A stretch of 64,000 nt of DNA from Streptomyces roseofulvus (lineage in GTDB: Bacteria > Actinomycetota > Actinomycetes > Streptomycetales > Streptomycetaceae): assembly GCF_039534915.1 (NCBI RefSeq), contig NZ_BAAAWE010000001.1:5642001-5706000 (forward strand), read 5' to 3'. Under the pieces are notes generated by a model. It searched no databases, was not told the origin of the DNA, and saw only the letters and a program-made list of their open reading frames with translations. Below are positions 41,631 through 50,637 of this stretch, in pieces. Each line of letters begins with the position of its first letter. Position 1 is the stretch's first letter. The translations under genes and the position numbers were made by a program.

Positions 41631-44600
41631 GTGACGGGCCATCAGAATCCGAGGGGGGTGACGGGTGAAGCGCGACCGGAGGACCGACGGTCCCGCGCGG
41701 CGACGCCGCCTGCCGACCTCCCGCGCCTCGTTGCCGGTCTCGCGCGTTCGGTGCCGGACCAGGCGGCGCCCCACCGCGCGGAACGCCTGGACGGCGCGCC
41801 GCCGCACGCCGAGACCGCGGGGCTGTCCCGCGTCCCGGACCCCTGCCCCGACCGCGGCACCGAGGCGTCACGGCCGGCCGACGCCGTCCCGTCCCGCGAG
41901 CGGACCGCACCGGACCCGGCCACACCCGCCCGGGCCCGTCTGCGCGCCTCCGTCCCGGAGCCGTACTCCCGCGCCCCCCGCCCGCGCGGGGCGGCCGACG
42001 GTGCCGTGCGCGACCTCCCGGCCCCGCACGCCTTCGGCGGGACGGACGGGGAGGCGGGCGGCTTCGGACACGACGAGGGGCGGGAGGACGCGGTGACCGG
42101 CACCGGCGCGACCGCCGTGCTGCGGCGCGGGCCCGCCCCCGCCGCCCCCGGCCTGCCCGGACCCGAGCGGACCGCGCCCGCACCGGAGCGGCCGCCCTCC
42201 TGGGCCGGCTCGCTCCTCGCTCAGATCGCCCTCGGCCTGGTCTGCGCCGGCTACACCACCGGCGCCGCCCTCGGCTGGGGAACCCCCCGACTCGCCCTGT
42301 TCATGGGCGACTTCGGGCTGAGCGCGGCGGCCTTCACCGCTGCCGTCTCCTGCTTCCTCTACGCCAGGACCGAGCGCGGCGGCACCCGCCCCGCCTGGCT
42401 CCTCTTCGCCTTCTCGTCCTTCATGGCCGGCGCCGGCAACGCCGTCTGGGGCTGGTACGAGGTCGTGCGCGGACAGCAGGTCCCCGAGTCCTCCGTCGCC
42501 GACCTGTTCTTCTTACTCTTCGCCCCGCCCGCCATCGTCGGACTCCTCGTCCTGGCCAAGAAGCCCGTCACCCGGGCCGGCTGGGTCTGCCTCGGGCTCG
42601 ACGCCTGGCTCATCGCCGGATCCCTGCTGACCCTCTCCTGGAGCCTCGCCCTCGCCCACACCGCCCACTTCCAGGGCGAGTCCGTGGCCCAGGCCGCGCT
42701 GTCGCTGGCGTACCCGCTCCTCGACATCGTGCTCGTCAGCATGGTCCTCGCGCTCCACTTCCGGCGGTCCCCCGGGAACCGCTCGGCGGTCAACACCGCG
42801 ATCGCCGCCCTGGCCCTCACCGTGCTCTGCGACGCCCTCTTCACCTCGCCGCTGCTGCGCGCCAACTACGTCTCCGGCCAGCTGCTCGACGCCGGCTGGT
42901 TCGCCGGCTCGCTGCTGCTCGCCTACGCGCCCTGGGGCGTCCGCCGGCCGCCGGAACCCTCCGCCGTCCGCGGCCCCGGGGTGCCCAGCAGGCCCATCGC
43001 CGGGTCGCTCGCCGCCCTCACCCCGTACCTCGCCGCCGCGGTCTGCACCCTCGGCATCCTGTACAACGTGGTCGAGGGCCGCCGGATCGACCGGGTCGTC
43101 GTCCTCACCGGCTGCGCCGTCGTCCTCGCCCTCGTCGTGCGCCAGGGCATCATGCTGATCGACAACATCGCCCTCACCCACGAACTGGCCCAGAAGGAGA
43201 ACCACTTCAGGTCGCTCGTGCAGGGCTCCAGCGACGTCATCATGATCGCCGCGCCCAGCGGCGTGCTGCGGTACGTCAGCCCCGCCGCCAGCGGGGTCTA
43301 CGGGCGCGACGCCGAGGAGCTGATCGGCACCGAACTGGCCGCGCTCATCCACCCCGAGGACCTCGGCGCCGTCGTCCACGAGGTGCGCCGCTTCCTCGCC
43401 GCCTCGCCCGCCGAGGAGCCCACCACCCGGATCGAGTGCCGCTTCCGCTCCGGCAGCGGGGACTGGCTCAACGTCGAGTCCACCGTCAACCGGCACCAGG
43501 GCGGCCTGATCTTCAACAGCCGCGACGTCACCGAACGGGTGCGGCTCCAGGCCCAGTTGCAGCACAACGCCGAGCACGACCCGCTCACCGACCTGCCCAA
43601 CCGCGCGCTCTTCACCCGCCGCGTCGGGCAGGCCCTCGGCGGCCGCCGCTCCTCCGACCCCGGCACCGCCGTGCTCTTCATCGACCTCGACGGCTTCAAG
43701 GCGGTCAACGACCGGCTCGGCCACCAGGCAGGCGACGACCTGCTGATCCAGGCCGCCCGCCGCCTCCAGGAGGCCGTACGGGCCGGCGACACCGCCGCCC
43801 GGCTCGGCGGCGACGAGTTCGCCGCCCTCATCCTCGGCGACGGCCTGCGCGACCGGACCGCCCGCGAGACCCAGGTCCAGGAGATCGCCGACCGGCTGCG
43901 GCTCACCCTCTCCCGCCCCTACCGCGTCGACGGGGGCACCGAGGTCCGGGTCGCCGCCTCCATCGGCGTCGCCTTCGCCGAGCCCGGCATCGGCGCCGGC
44001 GACCTGCTGCGCAACGCGGACCTCGCCATGTACCGGGCCAAGGCGGGCGGCAAGGACCGGGTCGAGCTGTACGTGCCCCAGATGCAGGCCGAGGTCGTCC
44101 GGCGCACCGAACTCGCCGCCCGGCTGCGCAGCGCGCTCCACGACGGCGAGTTCGCCCTGCTCCACCAGCCCGTCGTGGACCTTGCCACCGGGCGGATCTC
44201 CGGCGTCAGCGCGCAGGCCCGCTGGCGCTCCGCCCAGGGCATCCTCTTCACCCCCGCGGAGTACCTGCGGGTCACCGACGACGGCGAGCGCACCGCCGAG
44301 CTGGGCCGCTGGCTCCTGGAGGAGGCCGTCGAGCAGGCCGCCGAGCGGGCCGGCAGCGGCCACCGCACCCCGGTGACCGTCCGGCTGGCCGCCCGCCGCC
44401 TCCTGGACCGCTCGGTCCCGCTCGGTTCCGTCGAGGCCCTGCTGGCCCGGCACGGGCTGCCCTCCGGCTCGCTCGTCATCGAGCTGGCCGACACCGACCA
44501 CCGGATCCCCCTCGACGAGCTGGAGCAGCGGCTGGTCTCGCTGCGCCGGCTCGGGGTGCGGATCGCCCTCGACGGATTCGGCAGCGGACACGTCGCCGTC

Positions 44601-44951
44601 CACGCCCTCCGGCGCCTGCCGGTCGACATACTGAAACTGGACAGAGGTCTCGTCGAAGGCGTGGTCGAATCCGCCCGGCTCCGCAAGATCACCAGCGGCG
44701 TGCTGCGCATCGCCGGGGAGCTGGGCATGCAGACCCTCGCCGAGGGCGTCGACGTCCCCGAGCAGGTGCTGGCCCTGCGCGCCATGGGCTGCCGGCACGC
44801 GCAGGGGATGGCCTTCTCGGGGCCGCTCGACGAGTACCGGCTCCGCCGCGCCCTCGTCCGGGGCGACTATCCGCTGCCCGGAGCCGTCTCCGTACCGGCC
44901 GGGAGCGGCCCGGAGCCGCGGCGGAAACCGTCCCCCGATCCGCTCACATGA
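41631..44951 (+). CDS. Membrane PAS-GGDEF-EAL protein, predicted diguanylate cyclase with degenerate EAL; TTA codon
   Basis: From GTG 41631 (GGGGAG four bases upstream) the protein has 1106 residues. GTG 42093, with GGGAGGA, is the main alternative (952 residues), but the 150-residue Pro/Arg/Ala-rich extension has clear coding bias. About eight membrane segments span residues ~190-515, a PAS domain ~530-640, and a GGDEF domain with intact motif (726-730) and RAGD inhibitory site (717-720). The EAL domain has SAQ instead of EAL (860-862) and DGFG instead of DDFG, so it is probably inactive as phosphodiesterase. Codon 295 (42513) is TTA, so translation would need the bldA tRNA. By position before ilvB it matches SCO5511, which I recall as CdgE; not certain. 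Confidence 0.85.
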   Translation: MTGHQNPRGVTGEARPEDRRSRAATPPADLPRLVAGLARSVPDQAAPHRAERLDGAPPHAETAGLSRVPDPCPDRGTEASRPADAVPSRERTAPDPATPARARLRASVPEPYSRAPRPRGAADGAVRDLPAPHAFGGTDGEAGGFGHDEGREDAVTGTGATAVLRRGPAPAAPGLPGPERTAPAPERPPSWAGSLLAQIALGLVCAGYTTGAALGWGTPRLALFMGDFGLSAAAFTAAVSCFLYARTERGGTRPAWLLFAFSSFMAGAGNAVWGWYEVVRGQQVPESSVADLFFLLFAPPAIVGLLVLAKKPVTRAGWVCLGLDAWLIAGSLLTLSWSLALAHTAHFQGESVAQAALSLAYPLLDIVLVSMVLALHFRRSPGNRSAVNTAIAALALTVLCDALFTSPLLRANYVSGQLLDAGWFAGSLLLAYAPWGVRRPPEPSAVRGPGVPSRPIAGSLAALTPYLAAAVCTLGILYNVVEGRRIDRVVVLTGCAVVLALVVRQGIMLIDNIALTHELAQKENHFRSLVQGSSDVIMIAAPSGVLRYVSPAASGVYGRDAEELIGTELAALIHPEDLGAVVHEVRRFLAASPAEEPTTRIECRFRSGSGDWLNVESTVNRHQGGLIFNSRDVTERVRLQAQLQHNAEHDPLTDLPNRALFTRRVGQALGGRRSSDPGTAVLFIDLDGFKAVNDRLGHQAGDDLLIQAARRLQEAVRAGDTAARLGGDEFAALILGDGLRDRTARETQVQEIADRLRLTLSRPYRVDGGTEVRVAASIGVAFAEPGIGAGDLLRNADLAMYRAKAGGKDRVELYVPQMQAEVVRRTELAARLRSALHDGEFALLHQPVVDLATGRISGVSAQARWRSAQGILFTPAEYLRVTDDGERTAELGRWLLEEAVEQAAERAGSGHRTPVTVRLAARRLLDRSVPLGSVEALLARHGLPSGSLVIELADTDHRIPLDELEQRLVSLRRLGVRIALDGFGSGHVAVHALRRLPVDILKLDRGLVEGVVESARLRKITSGVLRIAGELGMQTLAEGVDVPEQVLALRAMGCRHAQGMAFSGPLDEYRLRRALVRGDYPLPGAVSVPAGSGPEPRRKPSPDPLT

Positions 44952-45009
44952 TGAGACGCGTGTCCCACCCACTTGACAGTGGCGAGGCCCGAGAGGGAGG
45001 GTCAGTGCC

Positions 45010-45051
45010 ATGCGCACCCGAATTCTCGTACTTGGACAGCGCGTCGGCTGA
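45010..45051 (+). CDS. ilvB leader peptide
   Basis: Encodes MRTRILVLGQRVG (13 residues) after a GGGAGGG ribosome site. Four of its residues in a row are Ile, Leu, Val and Leu, the amino acids made by the downstream ilvBNC genes. Leader peptides of this kind before ilvB are known in actinobacteria. Its job is regulatory, by ribosome position, not by the product. Confidence 0.85.
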   Translation: MRTRILVLGQRVG

Positions 45052-45093
45052 GGCCGGGCCCCTTCAGGCCCGCTGAGAACCACCCGACGCGCT

Positions 45094-45127
45094 CCCCTCG
45101 CTTGCCTTCCGGCACGAGGGGTTTTTT
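45094..45127 (+). terminator. Attenuator terminator of ilvB
   Basis: CCCCTCG pairs with CGAGGGG (45094-45100 with 45115-45121). An inner TGCC/GGCA helix is separated by a two-base bulge, and TTTTTT follows at once. A U tract this clean is rare in this window. Confidence 0.88.
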
Positions 45128-45209
45128 GTTGCACTGGTTCTCCCGGAAGTCGACGCAAAACCCCGTAAAACACCTCGCAAAAAACCCTCTGCTTCGAGAA
45201 GAGATGCTG

Positions 45210-47057
45210 ATGACCGAGCAGGCCACCGGGCACCATCCGCAGCCGCGGCCCCGCAGCGGCGCGACGCCCGCCCCCACCGTCGAGCACGTCACGGGTGCGC
45301 AGTCCCTCATCCGTTCTCTCGAAGAGGTGGGCGCGGACACCGTCTTCGGCATTCCGGGCGGTGCGATCCTCCCGGCGTACGACCCGATGATGGACTCCAA
45401 GAAGGTCCGGCACGTCCTGGTCCGCCACGAGCAGGGCGCCGGCCACGCGGCCACCGGCTACGCCCAGGCCACCGGCAAGGTCGGCGTCTGCATGGCGACC
45501 TCCGGCCCCGGCGCGACCAACCTGGTCACCCCGATCGCCGACGCCCACATGGACTCCGTCCCGATGGTCGCGATCACCGGCCAGGTCGCCTCGAAGGCGA
45601 TCGGCACCGACGCCTTCCAGGAGGCGGACATCTGCGGCATCACCATGCCGATCACCAAGCACAACTTCCTGGTCACCAAGGCCGAGGACATCCCGCGGAC
45701 GATCGCCGAGGCCTTCCACATCGCCTCCACCGGCCGCCCCGGCCCGGTCCTGGTCGACATCGCCAAGGACGCCCTCCAGGCGAAGACCACCTTCTCCTGG
45801 CCGCCGCAGACCGAGCTGCCCGGCTACCGCCCGGTCACCAAGCCGCACGCCAAGCAGATCCGCGAGGCCGCGAAGCTGATCACCGGCGCCCGGCGCCCGG
45901 TCCTGTACGTCGGCGGCGGTGTCATCAAGTCGGGCGCCACGGCCGAGCTGAAGGTCCTCGCCGAGCTGACCGGCGCCCCGGTCACCACCACCCTGATGGC
46001 CCTCGGCGCCTTCCCCGACAGCCACCCGCTGCACGTCGGCATGCCCGGCATGCACGGCGCCGTCACCGCCGTCACCGCGCTCCAGAAGGCCGACCTGATC
46101 GTCGCCCTCGGCGCCCGCTTCGACGACCGCGTCACCGGCAAGCTGGACAGCTTCGCCCCGTACGCCAAGATCGTGCACGCCGACATCGACCCGGCCGAGA
46201 TTGGCAAGAACCGCGCCGCCGACGTCCCGATCGTCGGTGACGCCCGCGAGGTCATCGCCGACCTGGTCCAGGCCGTCCAGGCCGAGCACAGCGAGGGCAA
46301 CCAGGGTGACTACTCCGCCTGGTGGTCGGACCTGAACCGCTGGCGCGAGACCTACCCGCTCGGCTACGACCTGCCGGAGGACGGCAGCCTCTCGCCGCAG
46401 CAGGTCATCCAGCGCATCGGCCAGCTCGCCCCCGAGGGCACGATCTTCGCGGCCGGCGTCGGCCAGCACCAGATGTGGGCCGCCCACTTCATCGACTACG
46501 AGAAGCCCGCCACCTGGCTGAACTCCGGCGGCGCCGGGACCATGGGCTACGCCGTCCCGGCCGCCATGGGCGCCAAGGCCGGCATGCCCGACCGCACCGT
46601 CTGGGCGATCGACGGCGACGGCTGCTTCCAGATGACAAATCAGGAGCTCACCACCTGCGCCCTGAACAACATCCCGATCAAGGTCGCCATCATCAACAAC
46701 GGCGCCCTCGGGATGGTCCGCCAGTGGCAGACCCTCTTCTACAACCAGCGCTACTCCAACACGGTCCTGCACTCCGGCCCGGACGACGTCAACCCGGAGG
46801 CCAAGGGCACCCGCGTTCCGGACTTCGTGAAGCTGTCCGAGGCCATGGGCTGCGTCGCCCTGCGCTGCGAGGACCCGGCCGACCTCGACAAGGTCATCGC
46901 CGAGGCCAACGCCATCAACGACCGGCCCGTCGTCATCGACTTCATCGTCCACGAGGACGCCCAGGTCTGGCCGATGGTCGCCGCCGGCACCTCCAACGAC
47001 GAGGTCATGGCCGCCCGGGGCGTCCGCCCCGACTTCGGCGACGGCGAAGACGACTGA
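45210..47057 (+). CDS. ilvB: Acetolactate synthase, large subunit
   Basis: ThDP- and FAD-dependent catalytic subunit (615 residues) that condenses pyruvate with pyruvate or 2-ketobutyrate, the first common step to valine, leucine and isoleucine. The catalytic glutamate is in VRHEQGAGHAATGYAQ, the FAD region includes RFDDRVTGKLD, and the ThDP/Mg motif is GDGCFQMTNQEL. The ATG at 45210 is preferred (AGAAGAG six bases ahead); an ATG two codons earlier is in frame. It is controlled by the attenuator upstream and followed by ilvN after 35 bases. Confidence 0.97.
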   Translation: MTEQATGHHPQPRPRSGATPAPTVEHVTGAQSLIRSLEEVGADTVFGIPGGAILPAYDPMMDSKKVRHVLVRHEQGAGHAATGYAQATGKVGVCMATSGPGATNLVTPIADAHMDSVPMVAITGQVASKAIGTDAFQEADICGITMPITKHNFLVTKAEDIPRTIAEAFHIASTGRPGPVLVDIAKDALQAKTTFSWPPQTELPGYRPVTKPHAKQIREAAKLITGARRPVLYVGGGVIKSGATAELKVLAELTGAPVTTTLMALGAFPDSHPLHVGMPGMHGAVTAVTALQKADLIVALGARFDDRVTGKLDSFAPYAKIVHADIDPAEIGKNRAADVPIVGDAREVIADLVQAVQAEHSEGNQGDYSAWWSDLNRWRETYPLGYDLPEDGSLSPQQVIQRIGQLAPEGTIFAAGVGQHQMWAAHFIDYEKPATWLNSGGAGTMGYAVPAAMGAKAGMPDRTVWAIDGDGCFQMTNQELTTCALNNIPIKVAIINNGALGMVRQWQTLFYNQRYSNTVLHSGPDDVNPEAKGTRVPDFVKLSEAMGCVALRCEDPADLDKVIAEANAINDRPVVIDFIVHEDAQVWPMVAAGTSNDEVMAARGVRPDFGDGEDD

Positions 47058-47092
47058 GCAGCGACGAGCCACAGGGAAGAGACCCACACACC

Positions 47093-47617
47093 ATGTCCAA
47101 GCACACGCTCTCCGTCCTGGTCGAGAACACGCCCGGCATCCTGGCCCGGATCGCCGCCCTGTTCTCCCGCCGCGGCTTCAACATCGACTCCCTCGCCGTC
47201 GGCGTCACCGAGCACCCCGACATCAGCCGCATCACCATCGTGGTCAACGTCGAGGACCTGCCCCTGGAGCAGGTGACCAAGCAGCTCAACAAGCTGGTCA
47301 ACGTCCTGAAGATCGTCGAACTCGAGCCCAGCGCCGCGATCCAGCGCGAGCTCGTCCTGGTGAAGGTCCGCGCCGACAACGAGACCCGCTCCCAGATCGT
47401 CGAGATCGTCAAGCTCTTCCGCGCCAAGACCGTCGACGTCTCGCCCGAGGCCGTCACCATCGAGGCCACCGGTTCGAGCGACAAGCTGGACGCCATGCTC
47501 AAGATGCTGGAGCAGTTCGGCATCAAGGAGCTCGTCCAGTCGGGCACCATCGCCATAGGGCGTGGCGCCCGGTCCATCACCGACCGGTCCCTGCGGGCAC
47601 TCGACCGCAGCGCCTGA
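47093..47617 (+). CDS. ilvN: Acetolactate synthase, small regulatory subunit
   Basis: Regulatory subunit of 174 residues that raises activity and gives valine feedback control. The N-terminal ACT domain is TLSVLVENTPGILARIAALF followed by SRRGFNIDSLAVG; the C-terminal ALS domain begins near residue 85 (ELVLVKVRADNETRSQIVEI). It follows ilvB on the same strand and precedes ilvC. Typical length and no anomalies. Confidence 0.97.
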   Translation: MSKHTLSVLVENTPGILARIAALFSRRGFNIDSLAVGVTEHPDISRITIVVNVEDLPLEQVTKQLNKLVNVLKIVELEPSAAIQRELVLVKVRADNETRSQIVEIVKLFRAKTVDVSPEAVTIEATGSSDKLDAMLKMLEQFGIKELVQSGTIAIGRGARSITDRSLRALDRSA

Positions 47618-47736
47618 GCGTCACCGGACGTCAACCGCCGGTCCGCCCGGCGGTCCGACTGACGAGACCAGAGAACTTCCCTTCCGCTCCCCGCCGTACG
47701 GTGGGACGCAACACCAGCACCTCAAGGAGATTTCCA

Positions 47737-48738
<1,002 letters not shown>

Positions 48739-48750
48739 GCCTCTCGGCAC

Positions 48751-48775
48751 GGGGCCGGACACCTTGTCCGGCCCC
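48751..48775 (+). terminator. Hairpin after ilvC
   Basis: An 11-base perfect stem (48751-48761 with 48765-48775) with a three-base loop follows the ilvC stop by 12 bases. No U tract; probably ends the ilvBNC transcript. Confidence 0.65.
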
Positions 48776-48786
48776 GCGCCGCATCC

Positions 48787-48803
48787 TTGGACACCCCGTC
48801 CAA
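48787..48803. promoter_or_regulatory. Palindrome upstream of serA, possible operator
   Basis: TTGGAC and GTCCAA are separated by five bases. It lies 54 bases before the candidate -10 of serA. GTCCA half sites also occur upstream of leuB and ilvE. Confidence 0.4.
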
Positions 48804-48856
48804 CCACGGACGGGTGATCCTTCCAACGAGGCGCACGACGTGTGCCGATGCGGCAC

Positions 48857-48862
48857 TACACT
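48857..48862 (+). promoter_or_regulatory. -10 element of serA
   Basis: TACACT matches TANNNT and would give a 5' leader of about 105 bases for serA. The -35 is unclear. Confidence 0.4.
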
Positions 48863-48974
48863 GCTCAACAACATCGCGTCTGGCCCACAGCGTCGTGCGC
48901 TTTCACGCGGCAAGCCCCCTCCACCGCCTGCGGCCGTCGGGACGGCCGTCCGCACTGCCTCTGTGAGGACTCAC

Positions 48975-50564
48975 GTGAGCTCGAAACCTGTCGTACTCAT
49001 CGCTGAAGAGCTGTCGCCCGCCACCGTCGACGCCCTGGGCCCTGACTTCGAGATCCGGCACTGCGACGGCGCCGACCGCGCCGCGCTGCTCCCCGCGATC
49101 GCCGACGTCGACGCCATCCTCGTCCGCTCGGCCACCAAGGTCGACGCGGAGGCCATCGCCGCCGCCAGGAAGCTGCGGGTCGTCGCCCGCGCCGGCGTCG
49201 GCCTGGACAACGTGGACGTCTCCGCCGCCACCAAGGCCGGCGTGATGGTCGTGAACGCCCCGACCTCCAACATCGTCACCGCCGCCGAGCTCGCCTGCGG
49301 TCTGCTCGTCGCCACCGCGCGCAACATCCCGCAGGCCAACACCGCGCTGAAGAACGGCGAGTGGAAGCGCTCCAAGTACACCGGCGTCGAGCTCAGCGAG
49401 AAGACCCTCGGCGTCGTCGGCCTCGGCCGCATCGGCGTCCTGGTCGCGCAGCGCATGTCCGCCTTCGGCATGAAGATCGTCGCGTACGACCCCTACGTGC
49501 AGCCGGCCCGCGCCGCCCAGATGGGGGTGAAACTGCTGGCCCTGGACGAGCTCCTGGAGGTCGCCGACTTCATCACCGTCCACCTGCCGAAGACCCCCGA
49601 GACCGTCGGTCTCATCGGTGACGAGGCGCTGCACAAGGTCAAGCCGAGCGTCCGCATCGTCAACGCCGCCCGCGGCGGCATCGTCGACGAGGCCGCGCTG
49701 TACTCGGCCATCAAGGAGGGCCGGGTCGCCGGCGCCGGCCTCGACGTGTACGCGAAGGAGCCCTGCACGGACTCCCCGCTCTTCGAGCTGGACCAGGTCG
49801 TCTGCACCCCGCACCTCGGCGCCTCCACCGACGAGGCCCAGGAGAAGGCCGGCATCGCCGTCGCCAAGTCGGTGCGCCTCGCGCTCGCCGGCGAGCTGGT
49901 GCCGGACGCGGTCAACGTCCAGGGCGGCGTCATCGCCGAGGACGTGAAGCCGGGTCTGCCGCTCGCCGAGAAGCTCGGCCGCATCTTCACCGCCCTCGCG
50001 GGCGAGGTCGCGGCCCGCCTCGACGTCGAGGTGTACGGCGAGATCACCCAGCACGACGTCAAGGTGCTCGAACTCTCCGCGCTCAAGGGCGTGTTCGAGG
50101 ACGTGGTCGACGAGACCGTGTCGTACGTGAACGCGCCGCTCTTCGCGCAGGAGCGCGGTGTCGAGGTCCGCCTCACCACCAGCTCCGAGTCGCCCGACCA
50201 CCGCAACATGGTCACCGTGCGCGGCACGCTCTCCAGCGGCGAGGAGGTCGCCGTCTCCGGCACCCTGGCCGGCCCCAAGCACCTCCAGAAGATCGTCGCC
50301 GTCGGCGACTACGACGTGGACCTCGCGCTCGCCGACCACATGGTGGTGCTGCGCTACGAGGACCGTCCCGGTGTCGTCGGCACCGTCGGCCGGATCCTCG
50401 GCGAGGCCGGTCTGAACATCGCGGGCATGCAGGTCTCCCGTACGGAGGAGGGCGGCGAGGCGCTCGTCGTGCTCACCGTCGACGACACCGTCCCCGCGGC
50501 CGTCATCGCGGAGATCGCCACGGAGATCGGCGCCACCTCGGCCCGCTCGGTCAACCTGGTCTGA
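48975..50564 (+). CDS. serA: D-3-phosphoglycerate dehydrogenase
   Basis: First step of serine synthesis, NAD-dependent, 529 residues (long mycobacterial-type form). Domains: substrate/NAD domains (1-~315) with GVVGLGRIGVLVAQR, the Arg in VNAARGGIVDEAAL, Glu in GLDVYAKEPC and His in VCTPHLGAST; an intervening domain (~320-450); and a C-terminal ACT domain (from ~455, VVLRYEDRPGVVGTVGRIL) for serine feedback. The GTG at 48975 has GAGGAC upstream. With glyA, sdaA and gcv in the same window, serine synthesis and degradation lie within 50 kb. Confidence 0.97.
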   Translation: MSSKPVVLIAEELSPATVDALGPDFEIRHCDGADRAALLPAIADVDAILVRSATKVDAEAIAAARKLRVVARAGVGLDNVDVSAATKAGVMVVNAPTSNIVTAAELACGLLVATARNIPQANTALKNGEWKRSKYTGVELSEKTLGVVGLGRIGVLVAQRMSAFGMKIVAYDPYVQPARAAQMGVKLLALDELLEVADFITVHLPKTPETVGLIGDEALHKVKPSVRIVNAARGGIVDEAALYSAIKEGRVAGAGLDVYAKEPCTDSPLFELDQVVCTPHLGASTDEAQEKAGIAVAKSVRLALAGELVPDAVNVQGGVIAEDVKPGLPLAEKLGRIFTALAGEVAARLDVEVYGEITQHDVKVLELSALKGVFEDVVDETVSYVNAPLFAQERGVEVRLTTSSESPDHRNMVTVRGTLSSGEEVAVSGTLAGPKHLQKIVAVGDYDVDLALADHMVVLRYEDRPGVVGTVGRILGEAGLNIAGMQVSRTEEGGEALVVLTVDDTVPAAVIAEIATEIGATSARSVNLV

Positions 50565-50637
50565 GCCCTTCCCGAGACCACCCGCACCCGGCCCCCGGAC
50601 ATCCGTCCGGCGGCCGGGTGCGGCGCGTTCCGGGGCC

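Larger units (their letters stand above)
44995..45127 (+). promoter_or_regulatory. ilvB attenuator (leader peptide plus terminator)
   Basis: A 13-codon leader with consecutive Ile, Leu, Val and Leu codons is followed by a perfect ten-base helix (45038-45047 with 45084-45093) that overlaps its last codons, and directly by a terminator stem with six U. A ribosome stalled on the Ile-Leu-Val-Leu codons would cover the first strand of that helix. This is the expected layout for transcription attenuation by branched-chain amino acid supply. The exact anti-terminator pairing is not resolved by eye. Confidence 0.85.

Noticed and set aside
44973..44978. Perfect TTGACA as -35 box of the ilvB leader
   Set aside because: No -10 match lies 16-18 bases downstream; that place is the GGGAGGG ribosome site of the leader peptide. 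The promoter is probably further upstream.
42513..47087. A 1524-codon open frame on the minus strand opposite the cyclase and ilvBN genes
   Set aside because: Same antisense shadow effect; the plus strand holds well-recognised genes across the whole length.
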